A stretch of DNA of 64,000 nucleotides from Corynebacterium ulcerans (GTDB taxonomy: Bacteria; Actinomycetota; Actinomycetes; Mycobacteriales; Mycobacteriaceae). The notes below the pieces were generated by a model. That model had not been told where the DNA came from and made no database searches. It was given only the letters and a program-made list of their open reading frames with translations. Positions 25,068 to 33,567 of the stretch are shown piece after piece; positions within the stretch are counted from its first letter, which is position 1, and every line of letters starts with the position of its first letter. The translations under genes and the position numbers were made by a program. The stretch is taken from assembly GCF_900187135.1 (NCBI RefSeq), contig NZ_LT906443.1, positions 1,674,001 to 1,738,000 on the forward strand, read 5' to 3'.

Positions 25068-26006
25068 ATGATTGACGCACGAGATGCACAAGCCATAGAC
25101 GCGGCGAAGCTGTATTACGCGTCCGGTCTTGGGCAAGCAGAGGTTGCACAGCGTTTGGGTATTTCGCGCCCTACGGTTTCTAAGCTGCTTAGTTATGCGC
25201 GGGAAAAGGGCTTTGTCACCATTACGCTCAATGATCCGCGTGAGCAGGGCGATGAGATTGCACAACGTCTCAAAGAGCGCTTTTTGCTTGACGACGTCCG
25301 CGTGGTGCGCCCCGTCAGCCCCGACAAGGAAGAGCTGTTGCGTGAGTTGGGCAACGCCGGTGCTTCTTTATTGGAGGACTTGGTATGTGATGGGATGTCG
25401 GTAGGCATCTCTTGGGGGAACACCCTTAACAATGTGTCGGAGCATTTGCGTTCGCTTCCCCGTCACGATGTGAGTGTGGTGCAGCTCAAGGGAGGGCACT
25501 CGTTGAGTGAACGTAGCACGAATGACCTGAGTACGTTAACGCGTTTCGCACGTGCTTTTAACGCGGAGATGAAGCTCCTTCCTTTGCCGGTGATTCTGGA
25601 TAGTCGTGAAGCTAAAGACTTGGTCGTACGTGATCGCCACATTTCCTGCATGCTCAGCGCTGGTGCGCATGCCGACGTCGTGGTGTTCACTGTGGGGTCT
25701 GTCCAGCGAGAAAGTCTGCTGCTCAACCTGGGGTATCTCTCAGAGGAAGAGATTGATCGGCTGCTTACGCATGCAGTCGGAGATATTTGTTCGCGGTTCT
25801 ACACTGCTACGGGTGAGATCGCTGACCCTGCTATTGATGCACGTACCGTGGGTATTTCCATTGAAGACTTAAGCTCGCGACCAACGCGTGTGCTTATCGC
25901 TGGTGGAGTGGATAAAGCCAAGGCGATTCGTGTTGCTCTTGAGATGGGGACCACCACGCATCTGGTGACGGATTTTGGCGCTGCCCAGGCTGTGCTGGGG
26001 GAGTAA
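25068..26006 (+). CDS. deoR: SorC-family transcriptional regulator, DeoR (B. subtilis type)
   Basis: A 312-residue regulator: N-terminal helix-turn-helix (GQAEVAQRLGISRPTVSKLL, about 21-41), and a C-terminal sugar-phosphate-binding domain of the SorC type (GISWGNTL, LKGGHSL, then DARTVGISIEDL, RVLIAGG and VTDFGAAQAVL). In B. subtilis the same family represses the deo operon and is induced by deoxyribose phosphate. Directly upstream of deoD-MFS-deoC-mutase, so that role is very likely. A strong terminator separates it from deoD, which has its own promoter. Confidence 0.87.
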   Translation: MIDARDAQAIDAAKLYYASGLGQAEVAQRLGISRPTVSKLLSYAREKGFVTITLNDPREQGDEIAQRLKERFLLDDVRVVRPVSPDKEELLRELGNAGASLLEDLVCDGMSVGISWGNTLNNVSEHLRSLPRHDVSVVQLKGGHSLSERSTNDLSTLTRFARAFNAEMKLLPLPVILDSREAKDLVVRDRHISCMLSAGAHADVVVFTVGSVQRESLLLNLGYLSEEEIDRLLTHAVGDICSRFYTATGEIADPAIDARTVGISIEDLSSRPTRVLIAGGVDKAKAIRVALEMGTTTHLVTDFGAAQAVLGE

Positions 26007-26024
26007 CTCAGAGAATAACTAATG

Positions 26025-26053
26025 ACCGAGGGACGCTGGGCCCTCGGTTTTTT
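26025..26053 (+). terminator. Terminator of deoR
   Basis: ACCGAGGG, 8-base loop, CCCTCGGT followed by TTTTT; 19 bases after the deoR stop. Confidence 0.9.
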
Positions 26054-26130
26054 GGTTTTTCCAGGTGAGGAGAGGAGGTCGGAAGGAAAGGGGAGGCCCC
26101 AGAAGGGTGGAACGAAAGTAAAATGAGGTA

Positions 26131-26160
26131 TTGACATATGTTCCGTCGCGGACTTACCCT
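26131..26160 (+). promoter_or_regulatory. Promoter of the deo operon with possible operator
   Basis: TTGACA (26131-26136), 18 bases, TACCCT (26155-26160). Between the boxes TCCG-TCG-CGGA (26142-26152) is a palindrome with a three-base centre, where a repressor would block polymerase. Confidence 0.6.
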
Positions 26161-26253
26161 GTGGTTGTAGCACACCACGTGCTGTGCACCGATGCCTCGG
26201 AGCATGAGTAGGGGCACGGTCTCTTAACGCTTCTATCGTGAGGAGTAACTGAA

Positions 26254-26970
26254 ATGGCTGAAAAGTCCACGCCCCATATCAATCCACGCGGTGTTGATAT
26301 CGCAGATACGGTTCTGCTTCCTGGTGACCCACGCCGCGCGAAATTCATTGCAGAGACGTACCTCGATGACGTTGTTCAATTCAACGAGGTACGCAACATG
26401 CTGGGATACACCGGAACGTATAAAGGCACCCCGGTTTCTGTGATGGGCTCGGGAATGGGAATGCCTTCCATTGGCATCTACTCGTGGGAACTCATCAATA
26501 TCTTTGGTGCGCGCAACGTTATCCGAGTGGGGTCGATTGGCTCTTTGCAGGAAGACATCAACCTTTATGACATCATCGTGGCGTCATCAGCCTCCACGGA
26601 TTCCAACTTCCTAGAGCAGTACAACTTGCCCGGAACATATGCTCCTACTGCGTCCTGGAAACTACTGAAAGCTGTGGTTGACGAGGCAGACAAGGCTGGT
26701 CAGAAGGTGCACGTGGGCAATATCTTGTCTTCAGACATCTTCTACAACGCCGATGAGACTGCAAATGCTCGCTGGGCACGCATGGGCGTTATGGGTGTGG
26801 AGATGGAGTCTGCAGCATTGTATTCCATTGCCGCGTATGCCGGTGCTCATGCGCTCGGTTTGTTCACGGTGTCGGACAACATACCTAAGGGAGAAAGCAC
26901 CACATCTGAGGAACGTGAAAAAGCGTTTACCTCGATGATGGAAATCGCCCTTCCGCTCGCGGGAATCTAG
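26254..26970 (+). CDS. deoD: Purine-nucleoside phosphorylase, DeoD type
   Basis: Phosphorolysis of purine (deoxy)nucleosides to base and (deoxy)ribose-1-phosphate; 238 residues, the hexameric DeoD type. Diagnostic stretches are HINPRGVDIADTVLLPGDP, GSGMGMPSIGIY, VGSIGSLQ, and GVEMESAALYSIA with the Glu that binds ribose; SDNIPKGE carries the catalytic Asp region. Shine-Dalgarno GAGGAG. First gene of the deo operon; 12 bases separate it from the transporter gene. Confidence 0.95.
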   Translation: MAEKSTPHINPRGVDIADTVLLPGDPRRAKFIAETYLDDVVQFNEVRNMLGYTGTYKGTPVSVMGSGMGMPSIGIYSWELINIFGARNVIRVGSIGSLQEDINLYDIIVASSASTDSNFLEQYNLPGTYAPTASWKLLKAVVDEADKAGQKVHVGNILSSDIFYNADETANARWARMGVMGVEMESAALYSIAAYAGAHALGLFTVSDNIPKGESTTSEEREKAFTSMMEIALPLAGI

Positions 26971-26982
26971 TAAAGGGTTGCC

Positions 26983-28359
26983 ATGTCTCATACAAACGTC
27001 GATGCACGTAACGGCACAAACCACGCGAGCATAGTTAATCCTAAAGCTGCAGTGCCTGTACTCTTGTTTTCCTTTGTCTTTTGCTTAATTGTGGACAATG
27101 GATTTAAAACAATGACTGGCCCGATGGCCGCAGGTTTGGGTATTGACCCCAACACCGCGAGCCTTCAGGCTTCTCTGGCCGGTGTGATTATCGGTATCGG
27201 TGCTGTGGTGTATGCAGCGCTTGCCGATACGATCTCCATCCGCAAATTGATGCTCGTAGGCATTGGGTTGATTGCGGTTGGCTCGATCATGGGCTTTGTG
27301 TTTTCCGGTTCGTGGCCGATGGTTCTGTTTGGTCGTATTGTCCAGACAGCTGGTCTTGCTGCTGCGGAAACGCTGTACGTGATCTATGTGACCAAGCACC
27401 TTTCTGAAGATGACCAGAAGACCTACCTGGGCTTTTCCACCGCCGCTTTCCAAGGCGGACTGCTGATCGGAGCCTTGACCTCAGGTTTCATCTCCACATA
27501 CGTTTCATGGACCGCCATGTTCCTGGTCCCGCTGATCTTGATTCTTGTGGCTCCTTTCATCCAGAAGATGGTTCCGGAGGACGAGGCTGTTGAGGGAACA
27601 TTTGATGCTCTAGGACTTTTCCTGGTGTCTGTGTTTGCAGCATCTTTGACCATGTACATGCAAAAGTTCAATCCGTTGTGGCTGATTCCTACGGTGCTCG
27701 GAATTGTCGGTTTTGTGGTTCATGTAAAGAAGAACAAGAAAGCACTCGTATCGCCGGAGTTCTTTACTAATGGTCGGTATGTGTGGGCGATTGTCTTGGT
27801 ATTCGTGATTTATTCCACGCAGCTAGGGTTTATCTTCTTACTCCCATTCGCCGCGTCTGACGTTCACGGGCTTTCGCAGGATAAAGCTGCATTACTCATG
27901 GTCCCGGGTTATATCTGCGCGATTTTAGTGGGCGTCTTCTCCGGCGCGATCGGTAAGGTTTTGAGCTCTCGGCAGACTATTTACGCAGCTCTCACCATGA
28001 TCTTCCTGTCATTGGTCATCGCGGCGCTTGGTTTGAACCTCCATATTGCAGTACTGATATGTGCAATTATCCTTTTTGCCTCTGGTTTTGCCCTTATGTA
28101 CGCACCATTGGTGAATACCGCACTGATAAATATCACCGCTGCAAAGTCGGGCATCGCTATCGGTTTTTATAACCTGACCATCAACATCACAATTCCGCTT
28201 GGTATTGCCTATACCGCAAAGCTCATGGACCTGAACTTTGGCTACTCGACGATCCTCTGGGTGCTGGCCGGGATTGCTTTGGTTGGTGCAGTCATCTACG
28301 TCCTTGCAGATCGACGTATGTCTAGTACTGAACGCGCACGTGGTGTGTATGTGGCATAG
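26983..28359 (+). CDS. MFS transporter, probably for nucleosides
   Basis: A 458-residue major facilitator protein with 12-14 membrane segments. The loop after TM2 has ADTISIRKL, a form of the MFS GxxxDRxGRR motif, and the order resembles DHA2-type carriers. Between deoD and deoC in one operon it probably imports (deoxy)nucleosides or the released sugar; this is inferred from context, since DHA2 relatives are often drug exporters. The N-terminal 20 residues are cytoplasmic and polar. Confidence 0.82.
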   Translation: MSHTNVDARNGTNHASIVNPKAAVPVLLFSFVFCLIVDNGFKTMTGPMAAGLGIDPNTASLQASLAGVIIGIGAVVYAALADTISIRKLMLVGIGLIAVGSIMGFVFSGSWPMVLFGRIVQTAGLAAAETLYVIYVTKHLSEDDQKTYLGFSTAAFQGGLLIGALTSGFISTYVSWTAMFLVPLILILVAPFIQKMVPEDEAVEGTFDALGLFLVSVFAASLTMYMQKFNPLWLIPTVLGIVGFVVHVKKNKKALVSPEFFTNGRYVWAIVLVFVIYSTQLGFIFLLPFAASDVHGLSQDKAALLMVPGYICAILVGVFSGAIGKVLSSRQTIYAALTMIFLSLVIAALGLNLHIAVLICAIILFASGFALMYAPLVNTALINITAAKSGIAIGFYNLTINITIPLGIAYTAKLMDLNFGYSTILWVLAGIALVGAVIYVLADRRMSSTERARGVYVA

Positions 28360-28417
28360 CAGCTAACCAGCCTTCAGCATTATTTTTACTTTTCTTCAAA
28401 TACTAAGGAGATTTTCC

Positions 28418-29083
28418 ATGTCGTCTCAACTCACCCGCTCTCAGGTCGCCGTAATGATCGACCACACCCTGCTCAAGCCGGAAGCTACTGAAGCGGACGT
28501 GAAGAAATTGGTCAAAGAGGCTGCACAACTCGGCACGTATTCTATTTGCATCTCACCTTCGTTGCTGCCAGTGGAGGTCCCGGAAGGCGTACATATTGCT
28601 ACCGTGGTGGGGTTCCCCTCGGGCGCAGTCAAGCCCGAAATTAAGGCCAATGAGGCATCTCGTGCAGTTCACGATGGCGCTGAAGAAGTAGATATGGTAA
28701 TTAATCTGGCTTTGGTCAAAGAGGGACGCTTTGAGGACCTTCAAGCGGAAATCGCCGCAGTGCGCGCAGCAGTGCCAGCTCCAAACGTCCTCAAAGTGAT
28801 CCTTGAGACCGCAGCGCTTGACGACGATCAGATCGCTCGTGCCTGCGAAGTTTCAGAGAAAGCTGGCGCAGACTTTGTTAAGACTTCCACCGGATTCCAT
28901 CCGGCAGGTGGTGCCAGCGTGCATGCCGTGGAGATCATGAACCGCACTGTTGGCGGTCGCCTCGGCATCAAAGCATCAGGTGGCATCCGTGATGCAGAGA
29001 CTGCAAAGGCCATGATTGCTGCAGGAGCAACCCGATTGGGATTGTCCGCTTCCGCAGCTGTTCTGGACGGCTTCGACGAGTAG
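28418..29083 (+). CDS. deoC: Deoxyribose-phosphate aldolase
   Basis: Cleaves 2-deoxyribose-5-phosphate to glyceraldehyde-3-phosphate and acetaldehyde. 221 residues; [19 protein letters not shown] and the Schiff-base Lys155 in FVKTSTGF are typical, as is KASGGIRD. Shine-Dalgarno AAGGAG. Followed after 20 bases by the phosphosugar mutase gene. Confidence 0.95.
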   Translation: MSSQLTRSQVAVMIDHTLLKPEATEADVKKLVKEAAQLGTYSICISPSLLPVEVPEGVHIATVVGFPSGAVKPEIKANEASRAVHDGAEEVDMVINLALVKEGRFEDLQAEIAAVRAAVPAPNVLKVILETAALDDDQIARACEVSEKAGADFVKTSTGFHPAGGASVHAVEIMNRTVGGRLGIKASGGIRDAETAKAMIAAGATRLGLSASAAVLDGFDE

Positions 29084-29103
29084 CGGAAAGTGGTGCAGCG
29101 GAA

Positions 29104-30768
29104 ATGACAAACACATTGATTGAACGTGCGCGTGTTTGGGCAGAACACGATCCGAATCGGGAAAGCCGTGAGCAGATTGAGGCATGGATTGATGCGAATG
29201 ATGAGTCTTCGCTCGCGCGTACTTTCGCTGGTCCTCTTCACTTTGGCACCGCAGGTTTGCGTGCACAAGTGGGGCCGGGTGAGTCGCAACTCAATGAAGC
29301 AACGATTCTGCGCACCACGGCTGGACTCATGGCGTGGCTGCTGGAGAACTTGGGCCACGACTCAGTACCTCGCGTGGTGATTGGCTGTGATGCTCGGCAT
29401 GGGTCGTCAGAATTTTATGATGCTGCAGCAGAGGTTGTTTCCGCAGCCGGCGGCGAAGCGTTAGTTCTGCCTAAACAAAACCCGACTCCTCTCACGGCGT
29501 ACACGGTGAAAAAGCTGGGAGCGGATGCAGGAATTATGGTTACAGCATCCCATAATCCACCGGCTGATAATGGGTACAAAGTGTATCTGGGCGGCAGAAT
29601 AGCCACTGGCGACGCTGAAGGCGTGCAGCTGATCGCACCCGCCGATGCAGAAATCGCTGAAGCTATCGCAGCGGCTCCGTTCGCAGATCAAATTGCGCGC
29701 AATCGTGACAATATTCTTGAGGTTGATACTCGCGAGCACTATATCGAGCGGACTGCAGGGCTTGTTGGTGCAGACGTTAGTAAGGAATCACGAGCTAATG
29801 TGCGTATCGCGTTGACGGCTATGCATGGCGTAGGCGCTGCGCTGGGTAAAGAGATTTTGGAAAAAGCGGGATTTGAGGTTTCCCTTGTTCCGGAACAAGC
29901 AGAACCTGATGCAGATTTCCCCACTGTATCTTTCCCCAACCCTGAAGAAAAAGGGGCGCTGGACCTAGCCAAAGCCCATGCACATGCCATTGACGCCGAC
30001 GTCATTATTGCCTATGACCCCGATGCTGACCGATGCGCTGTAGCTACTAAAGACGCTGACGCTGAGGGCGGATGGCGCCAACTGACTGGCGATGAAACAG
30101 GTGCGCTTCTGGGTGAATACCTTGGAACTACGGTTAAGGGATCCTATGCTAACTCGGTAGTTTCTGGTCGACTCCTATCGCAGGTGGCTAAAGCACATGG
30201 GTTGGACCATGCGCAGACGCTTACCGGGTTTAAGTGGATTGCTCGTACTCCCAACCTTGCTTTTGGTTATGAGGAAGCCATTGGATATTGCTGCGATCCA
30301 GAGGCAGTAGCAGACAAAGATGGAATTTCTGCGTCGGTGGTTGTGGCAAGTCTCGTCGCAAAGCTTAAAGCAGCTGGACGGACGCTTGATTGCGCTCTCG
30401 ACGACCTCGCCAAAGCGCACGGTCTCTATATGACAGCACCGTTGACATTCCGCGTGGAGGATCTGTCCATCATTGCTGAGGGAATGAAGACTTTGCGTAC
30501 GACGCCGCCGACGGAGCTTGCCGGTTCGAAGATTACTGAAGTGATTGACCTGGCGGAGGGAACACTAGGTTTTGGTGCCACGGACGGAATGATGTTCCTG
30601 ACGGAAGATAATGATCGGGTGATCTGCCGTCCTTCCGGAACTGAGCCGAAGCTTAAATGCTATTTAGAGGTCGTCCGGCCGGTGGGCGAGGATGGCGTGG
30701 ACCGTCAAGGGGCACAAGATCGACTCGCCGCGATCGCCGAAGACTTGCACAGGGTTTTAGGCATGTAA
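29104..30768 (+). CDS. Phosphohexomutase-superfamily enzyme (PGM2/phosphopentomutase type)
   Basis: A 554-residue alpha-D-phosphohexomutase. The phosphoserine is Ser149 in TASHNP, the Mg site DPDADR at 305-310, the sugar loop GYEEAIGY, and the phosphate-binding RPSGTEPKLKCY near the end. The start HFGTAGLRAQVGPG is that of the PGM2/PMM branch. As last gene of the deo operon, which has no deoB here, it may interconvert deoxyribose-1- and -5-phosphate, linking DeoD and DeoC. It could also be a general phosphoglucomutase or phosphomannomutase. Confidence 0.85.
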   Translation: MTNTLIERARVWAEHDPNRESREQIEAWIDANDESSLARTFAGPLHFGTAGLRAQVGPGESQLNEATILRTTAGLMAWLLENLGHDSVPRVVIGCDARHGSSEFYDAAAEVVSAAGGEALVLPKQNPTPLTAYTVKKLGADAGIMVTASHNPPADNGYKVYLGGRIATGDAEGVQLIAPADAEIAEAIAAAPFADQIARNRDNILEVDTREHYIERTAGLVGADVSKESRANVRIALTAMHGVGAALGKEILEKAGFEVSLVPEQAEPDADFPTVSFPNPEEKGALDLAKAHAHAIDADVIIAYDPDADRCAVATKDADAEGGWRQLTGDETGALLGEYLGTTVKGSYANSVVSGRLLSQVAKAHGLDHAQTLTGFKWIARTPNLAFGYEEAIGYCCDPEAVADKDGISASVVVASLVAKLKAAGRTLDCALDDLAKAHGLYMTAPLTFRVEDLSIIAEGMKTLRTTPPTELAGSKITEVIDLAEGTLGFGATDGMMFLTEDNDRVICRPSGTEPKLKCYLEVVRPVGEDGVDRQGAQDRLAAIAEDLHRVLGM

Positions 30769-30778
30769 CTGTGAATAT

Positions 30779-30815
30779 TAGCTAGTCCTCGCTATTTTTA
30801 GCGGGGATTTAGCTA
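30779..30815 (+). terminator. Imperfect hairpin after the deo operon
   Basis: TAGCTA..TCCTCGCTA pairs with TAGCGGGGA..TAGCTA around a short T loop, 10 bases after the mutase stop. There is no T-run, so termination is only probable. Confidence 0.45.
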
Positions 30816-31347
30816 TGTTCGGGGGTGCAAAAAGAAAGATTGCTTTGCGGTAACAAAGTAGCTACTTGCAGGGCTTATTGAATAGTAGATTTGATATGCA
30901 TACGTATGCGTAGCGTGTGGCGGGGGTGGGTTGGTGGGAGGTTTAATGCAACCTTTGCACAGTCTTGAATCAGTGGTCAATTTTCGGACGGGGGTTAAAT
31001 TAGTGTTTGTTTTGTCTTTCTAATGTATGGAGTCGGGGGGTGGTGTTGGGGGAGGGTAGTGGGTCGAGCAGCGGCTTTTGTGTGGGAAATTAGGGGATGT
31101 GTACGCAATCCTGAAGGGTGAGATTTGGAAAACCTGAGAGAAATATCATTATAGATGTTATAGGTATTTTTCTATTTTAGATATCTTTCATACAAGGCTT
31201 ACGCTGCTGTTCATTAAAAAGCTGGAAACACGAGGTTATGAGAAATCCACGAACAGGGCTTTTTGATTTTCCCTCCCCATAAACTTTGAGGTCTTCTGGC
31301 GGTGAGCGCAGTGTTTACCGTCATAGAGGACCTGGTACTAGGAAAAA
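30816..31347. other. Long regulatory stretch before the thioester adhesin
   Basis: About 530 bases with no supported gene. It holds the 12-base palindrome GCATACGTATGC (30898-30909), a G-rich tract (30921-30940), the motif ATGCAACCTTTGCACA (30946-30961) that recurs before the next surface gene, a four-run guanine motif (31035-31063) and an AT-rich tract near 31140-31200. The promoter is likely near 30950, giving a leader of several hundred bases. Confidence 0.5.
31035..31063 (+). promoter_or_regulatory. Guanine-quadruplex-type motif
   Basis: Four G-runs (6, 5, 3 and 3 G) separated by 7, 1 and 4 bases fit the standard G-quadruplex pattern on the plus strand, about 285 bp before the adhesin start. 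Confidence 0.5.
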
Positions 31348-32952
31348 ATGAGAAGTAAGCCCTTTAAAAAAGTAGTTGCTTTGATTACTGGTATTGCTGT
31401 TGCATTCAGTGTTAACACCAGTGTTCAAGCTCAGGAAGCTGGCCCAGCTTACCTTGGTTATCTTGATGAGACCGCGGCTGTACAGGAGCCCTTTGGTAAT
31501 GATGGTTACCAAAATTATTCTTCCGTTCCACCGCTGGTAGTCAAGGCGGAAGGTAGTGAAACTGAAGAGCTGGCTTATTGCTTCAACATAACAAAGCCAT
31601 ATCCTGTTCTTAAGGATTCTTTGACGTCCAATACGAGTGACGTATTCAATAAGGGAATTAGCCTTCGTTACAAGAGTAACTACGGCGTTTCTCTTCAAAA
31701 CTTTGCCACCAGGTGGCGTGGATCAGAAGCTGATGCTGGCGTACTTCGGGCTATTTATAATGGACATAGCCATAATGCAGCAGGTCTGAAAGAATCACTT
31801 GGACTTACGGATGCAGAATTCCGATACGCTACTCAGCTTGCCGTGTGGTACTGGACGGATAGTGATCCTGGCAGCAAATACCTCACAGGTGCTGGTACGA
31901 GCGCGAACAAGATCGAACAAGCTGCAAGGATCCTTTCTGGACTGGAGGTAGCGTCTGTTGACCTTAAAGAGGTCGATCCAAAGCTGGTAACGCTGAAGAT
32001 TTACAGCCCTTACAGCTTGGAAGGTCAGTCTGCTAATTACCAGAATCTTTTGAGCATTAAGTTCGTAAGTCCGGAGACTGGCGATTCTGTCGATCCTGAA
32101 GAGCCAACCAAGACCGCGCCTAAAGAGCCTGAGGCTCCGAAGACTGAGTCCGAGAAGCCTAAGGAACCTGAAGCTCCCAAGACTGAACCTCAAACGCCGC
32201 AAGAGCCACAAGAGCCGAAGCCGGAAGAGGTTAAGCCAACGCTGAAGACATCTGCAACTGATCAGGCTGATGATGACAAGCTGATTTCTGCAACTGGTGG
32301 AAAAGTCGTGGACAAGGTTACCTACACTGGCCTTACTGAGGGCGAGAAGTACCTTGTTGAAGGCGAACTTATGGACAAAGGGACCGGTAAAACTACCGGA
32401 ATTAAAGCAGAAACTGAGTTCACCGCTTCAGGTGCTAACGGTACGGTGGATGTAACTTTCGATGTCGATGCTGATCAGGCTGGCAAGACTCTTGTGGCAT
32501 TTGAAAAGCTTTATAAGGCAGATGACAAGACCACTGTTGTTGCTAGCCATGAAGATATCGATGATGCTGCACAGACGGTCTCTGTTGAAGAAGATGTTGT
32601 TCCTGGCGACGGCGATGATGAGCTTGTTCCAGCGAATCCGGATGATTCGTCTTTCAACTGGAAGTATCTGATTCCGCTTGCTTTGATTCCTGTGGTGGGT
32701 GCTTTGGTATGGGGATCCTCGCAGGGAAGTAGCTCCGCGGCAGCTCCGACGAATCCGGCATACGCTGCTCCAGGTGCTCCGGCACCAGCTGCTGCTACCA
32801 CTACGGCGGCGCCGGCTCCTGTGGCTACGTCTGCAGCGTCTGCGAAGAAGCAACTAGCGGCTACTGGTGCGAGCGTTCTCTATACCCTACTGGCAGCGCT
32901 GCTGTTGGTTGTTGCTGGTGTGTTCCTTGTGTGGGTGCGTCGTAACGATTAG
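31348..32952 (+). CDS. Cell-wall-anchored thioester adhesin with VaFE domain, LAATG signal
   Basis: A 534-residue surface protein. Signal peptide 1-28 (ends VQAQ). A thioester domain follows: Cys78 in AYCFN and Gln163 in ATQLAVWYW are the residues that form the internal thioester able to bond covalently to host amines. Next come a Pro/Glu/Lys-rich stalk (about 245-295), one VaFE-type isopeptide domain (about 298-415, VTYTGLTEGEKYLVEG and LVAFEKLY), a hydrophobic segment NWKYLIPLALIPVVGALVWG, an Ala/Pro linker, and the sorting signal LAATG at 503-507 with membrane segment and WVRRND tail. LAxTG is the class E sortase motif. No pilin-type sortase gene is present in the window. Confidence 0.88.
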   Translation: MRSKPFKKVVALITGIAVAFSVNTSVQAQEAGPAYLGYLDETAAVQEPFGNDGYQNYSSVPPLVVKAEGSETEELAYCFNITKPYPVLKDSLTSNTSDVFNKGISLRYKSNYGVSLQNFATRWRGSEADAGVLRAIYNGHSHNAAGLKESLGLTDAEFRYATQLAVWYWTDSDPGSKYLTGAGTSANKIEQAARILSGLEVASVDLKEVDPKLVTLKIYSPYSLEGQSANYQNLLSIKFVSPETGDSVDPEEPTKTAPKEPEAPKTESEKPKEPEAPKTEPQTPQEPQEPKPEEVKPTLKTSATDQADDDKLISATGGKVVDKVTYTGLTEGEKYLVEGELMDKGTGKTTGIKAETEFTASGANGTVDVTFDVDADQAGKTLVAFEKLYKADDKTTVVASHEDIDDAAQTVSVEEDVVPGDGDDELVPANPDDSSFNWKYLIPLALIPVVGALVWGSSQGSSSAAAPTNPAYAAPGAPAPAAATTTAAPAPVATSAASAKKQLAATGASVLYTLLAALLLVVAGVFLVWVRRND

Positions 32953-32981
32953 TCCCGATTGCTGGGAAGCTAGTTTTTAAT

Positions 32982-33020
32982 AAAGGCACCACTCCTGATA
33001 TTAAAGGAGTGGTGCCTTTT
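32982..33020 (+). terminator. Terminator of the thioester adhesin
   Basis: AAAGGCACCACTCCT, 8-base loop, exact complement ending in TTTT. Confidence 0.9.
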
Positions 33021-33567
33021 GCTTGCTATGAATCAATAGGGGCGTTCTGGGAAGCGAAATGTTGGTTTAATGATGTGCAAGTGATGGTTCTGTCGTACTT
33101 TCCGTAATGAGACACCATTGCAAAAATGGGGTGGTACGGGGGTGTTCTTATGCAATGTTTACACATGAATATATAGGCTGATAATTTACTGACATTTGTG
33201 AGAATTAATATTCTCGCTGGTCATGTTTATTTTTCCGATCTTAAATATAGGGAAAATTAAAGGTCTTTTGAGATTATTGAACTTTATTCTTTTCTATATG
33301 AGAAAATATCTCACTTTCTTAGGTAAAGGGCATTTTATTTTTTTATATTTTTCGAGGTAGATAGGCTGAGTTACTCAAAGAGGACAGGCCCTCACAGTGA
33401 GCAAGAATATCTGCGAGCTGGACTCTTTTGACTAGTGAAAAATACTAAGCTCGCCCCACCCCTCACTTATGTCTTGAGCTTGATGGACTTAAAGCCATTT
33501 AGGTGAAGGGTCGAAGATTCCCTGCTAAGCGTCAGTTGCGGGTGCAGCTTAGTCCAGTTAAGCGAGG
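33021..33567. other. Long AT-rich regulatory stretch before the SdrD-like gene
   Basis: About 550 bases, no supported gene, very AT-rich between 33170 and 33370. It contains a G-rich tract (33129-33143), ATGCAATGTTTACACA (33150-33165), and palindromes GAGAAT-TAAT-ATTCTC (33200-33215) and TGAGA-N5-TCTCA (33299-33313). A promoter at 33158-33185 would give a leader of about 375 bases. Confidence 0.5.
33158..33185 (+). promoter_or_regulatory. Probable promoter of the SdrD-like gene
   Basis: TTTACA (33158-33163), 16 bases, GATAAT (33180-33185). The -35 box lies inside the motif ATGCAATGTTTACACA shared with the preceding adhesin. Confidence 0.5.

Noticed and set aside
26158..26180. GlxR/CRP-type site TGTG-N7-CACA before deoD
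   Set aside because: The spacer is 7 rather than the usual 8 bases, and the inner bases do not match the consensus.
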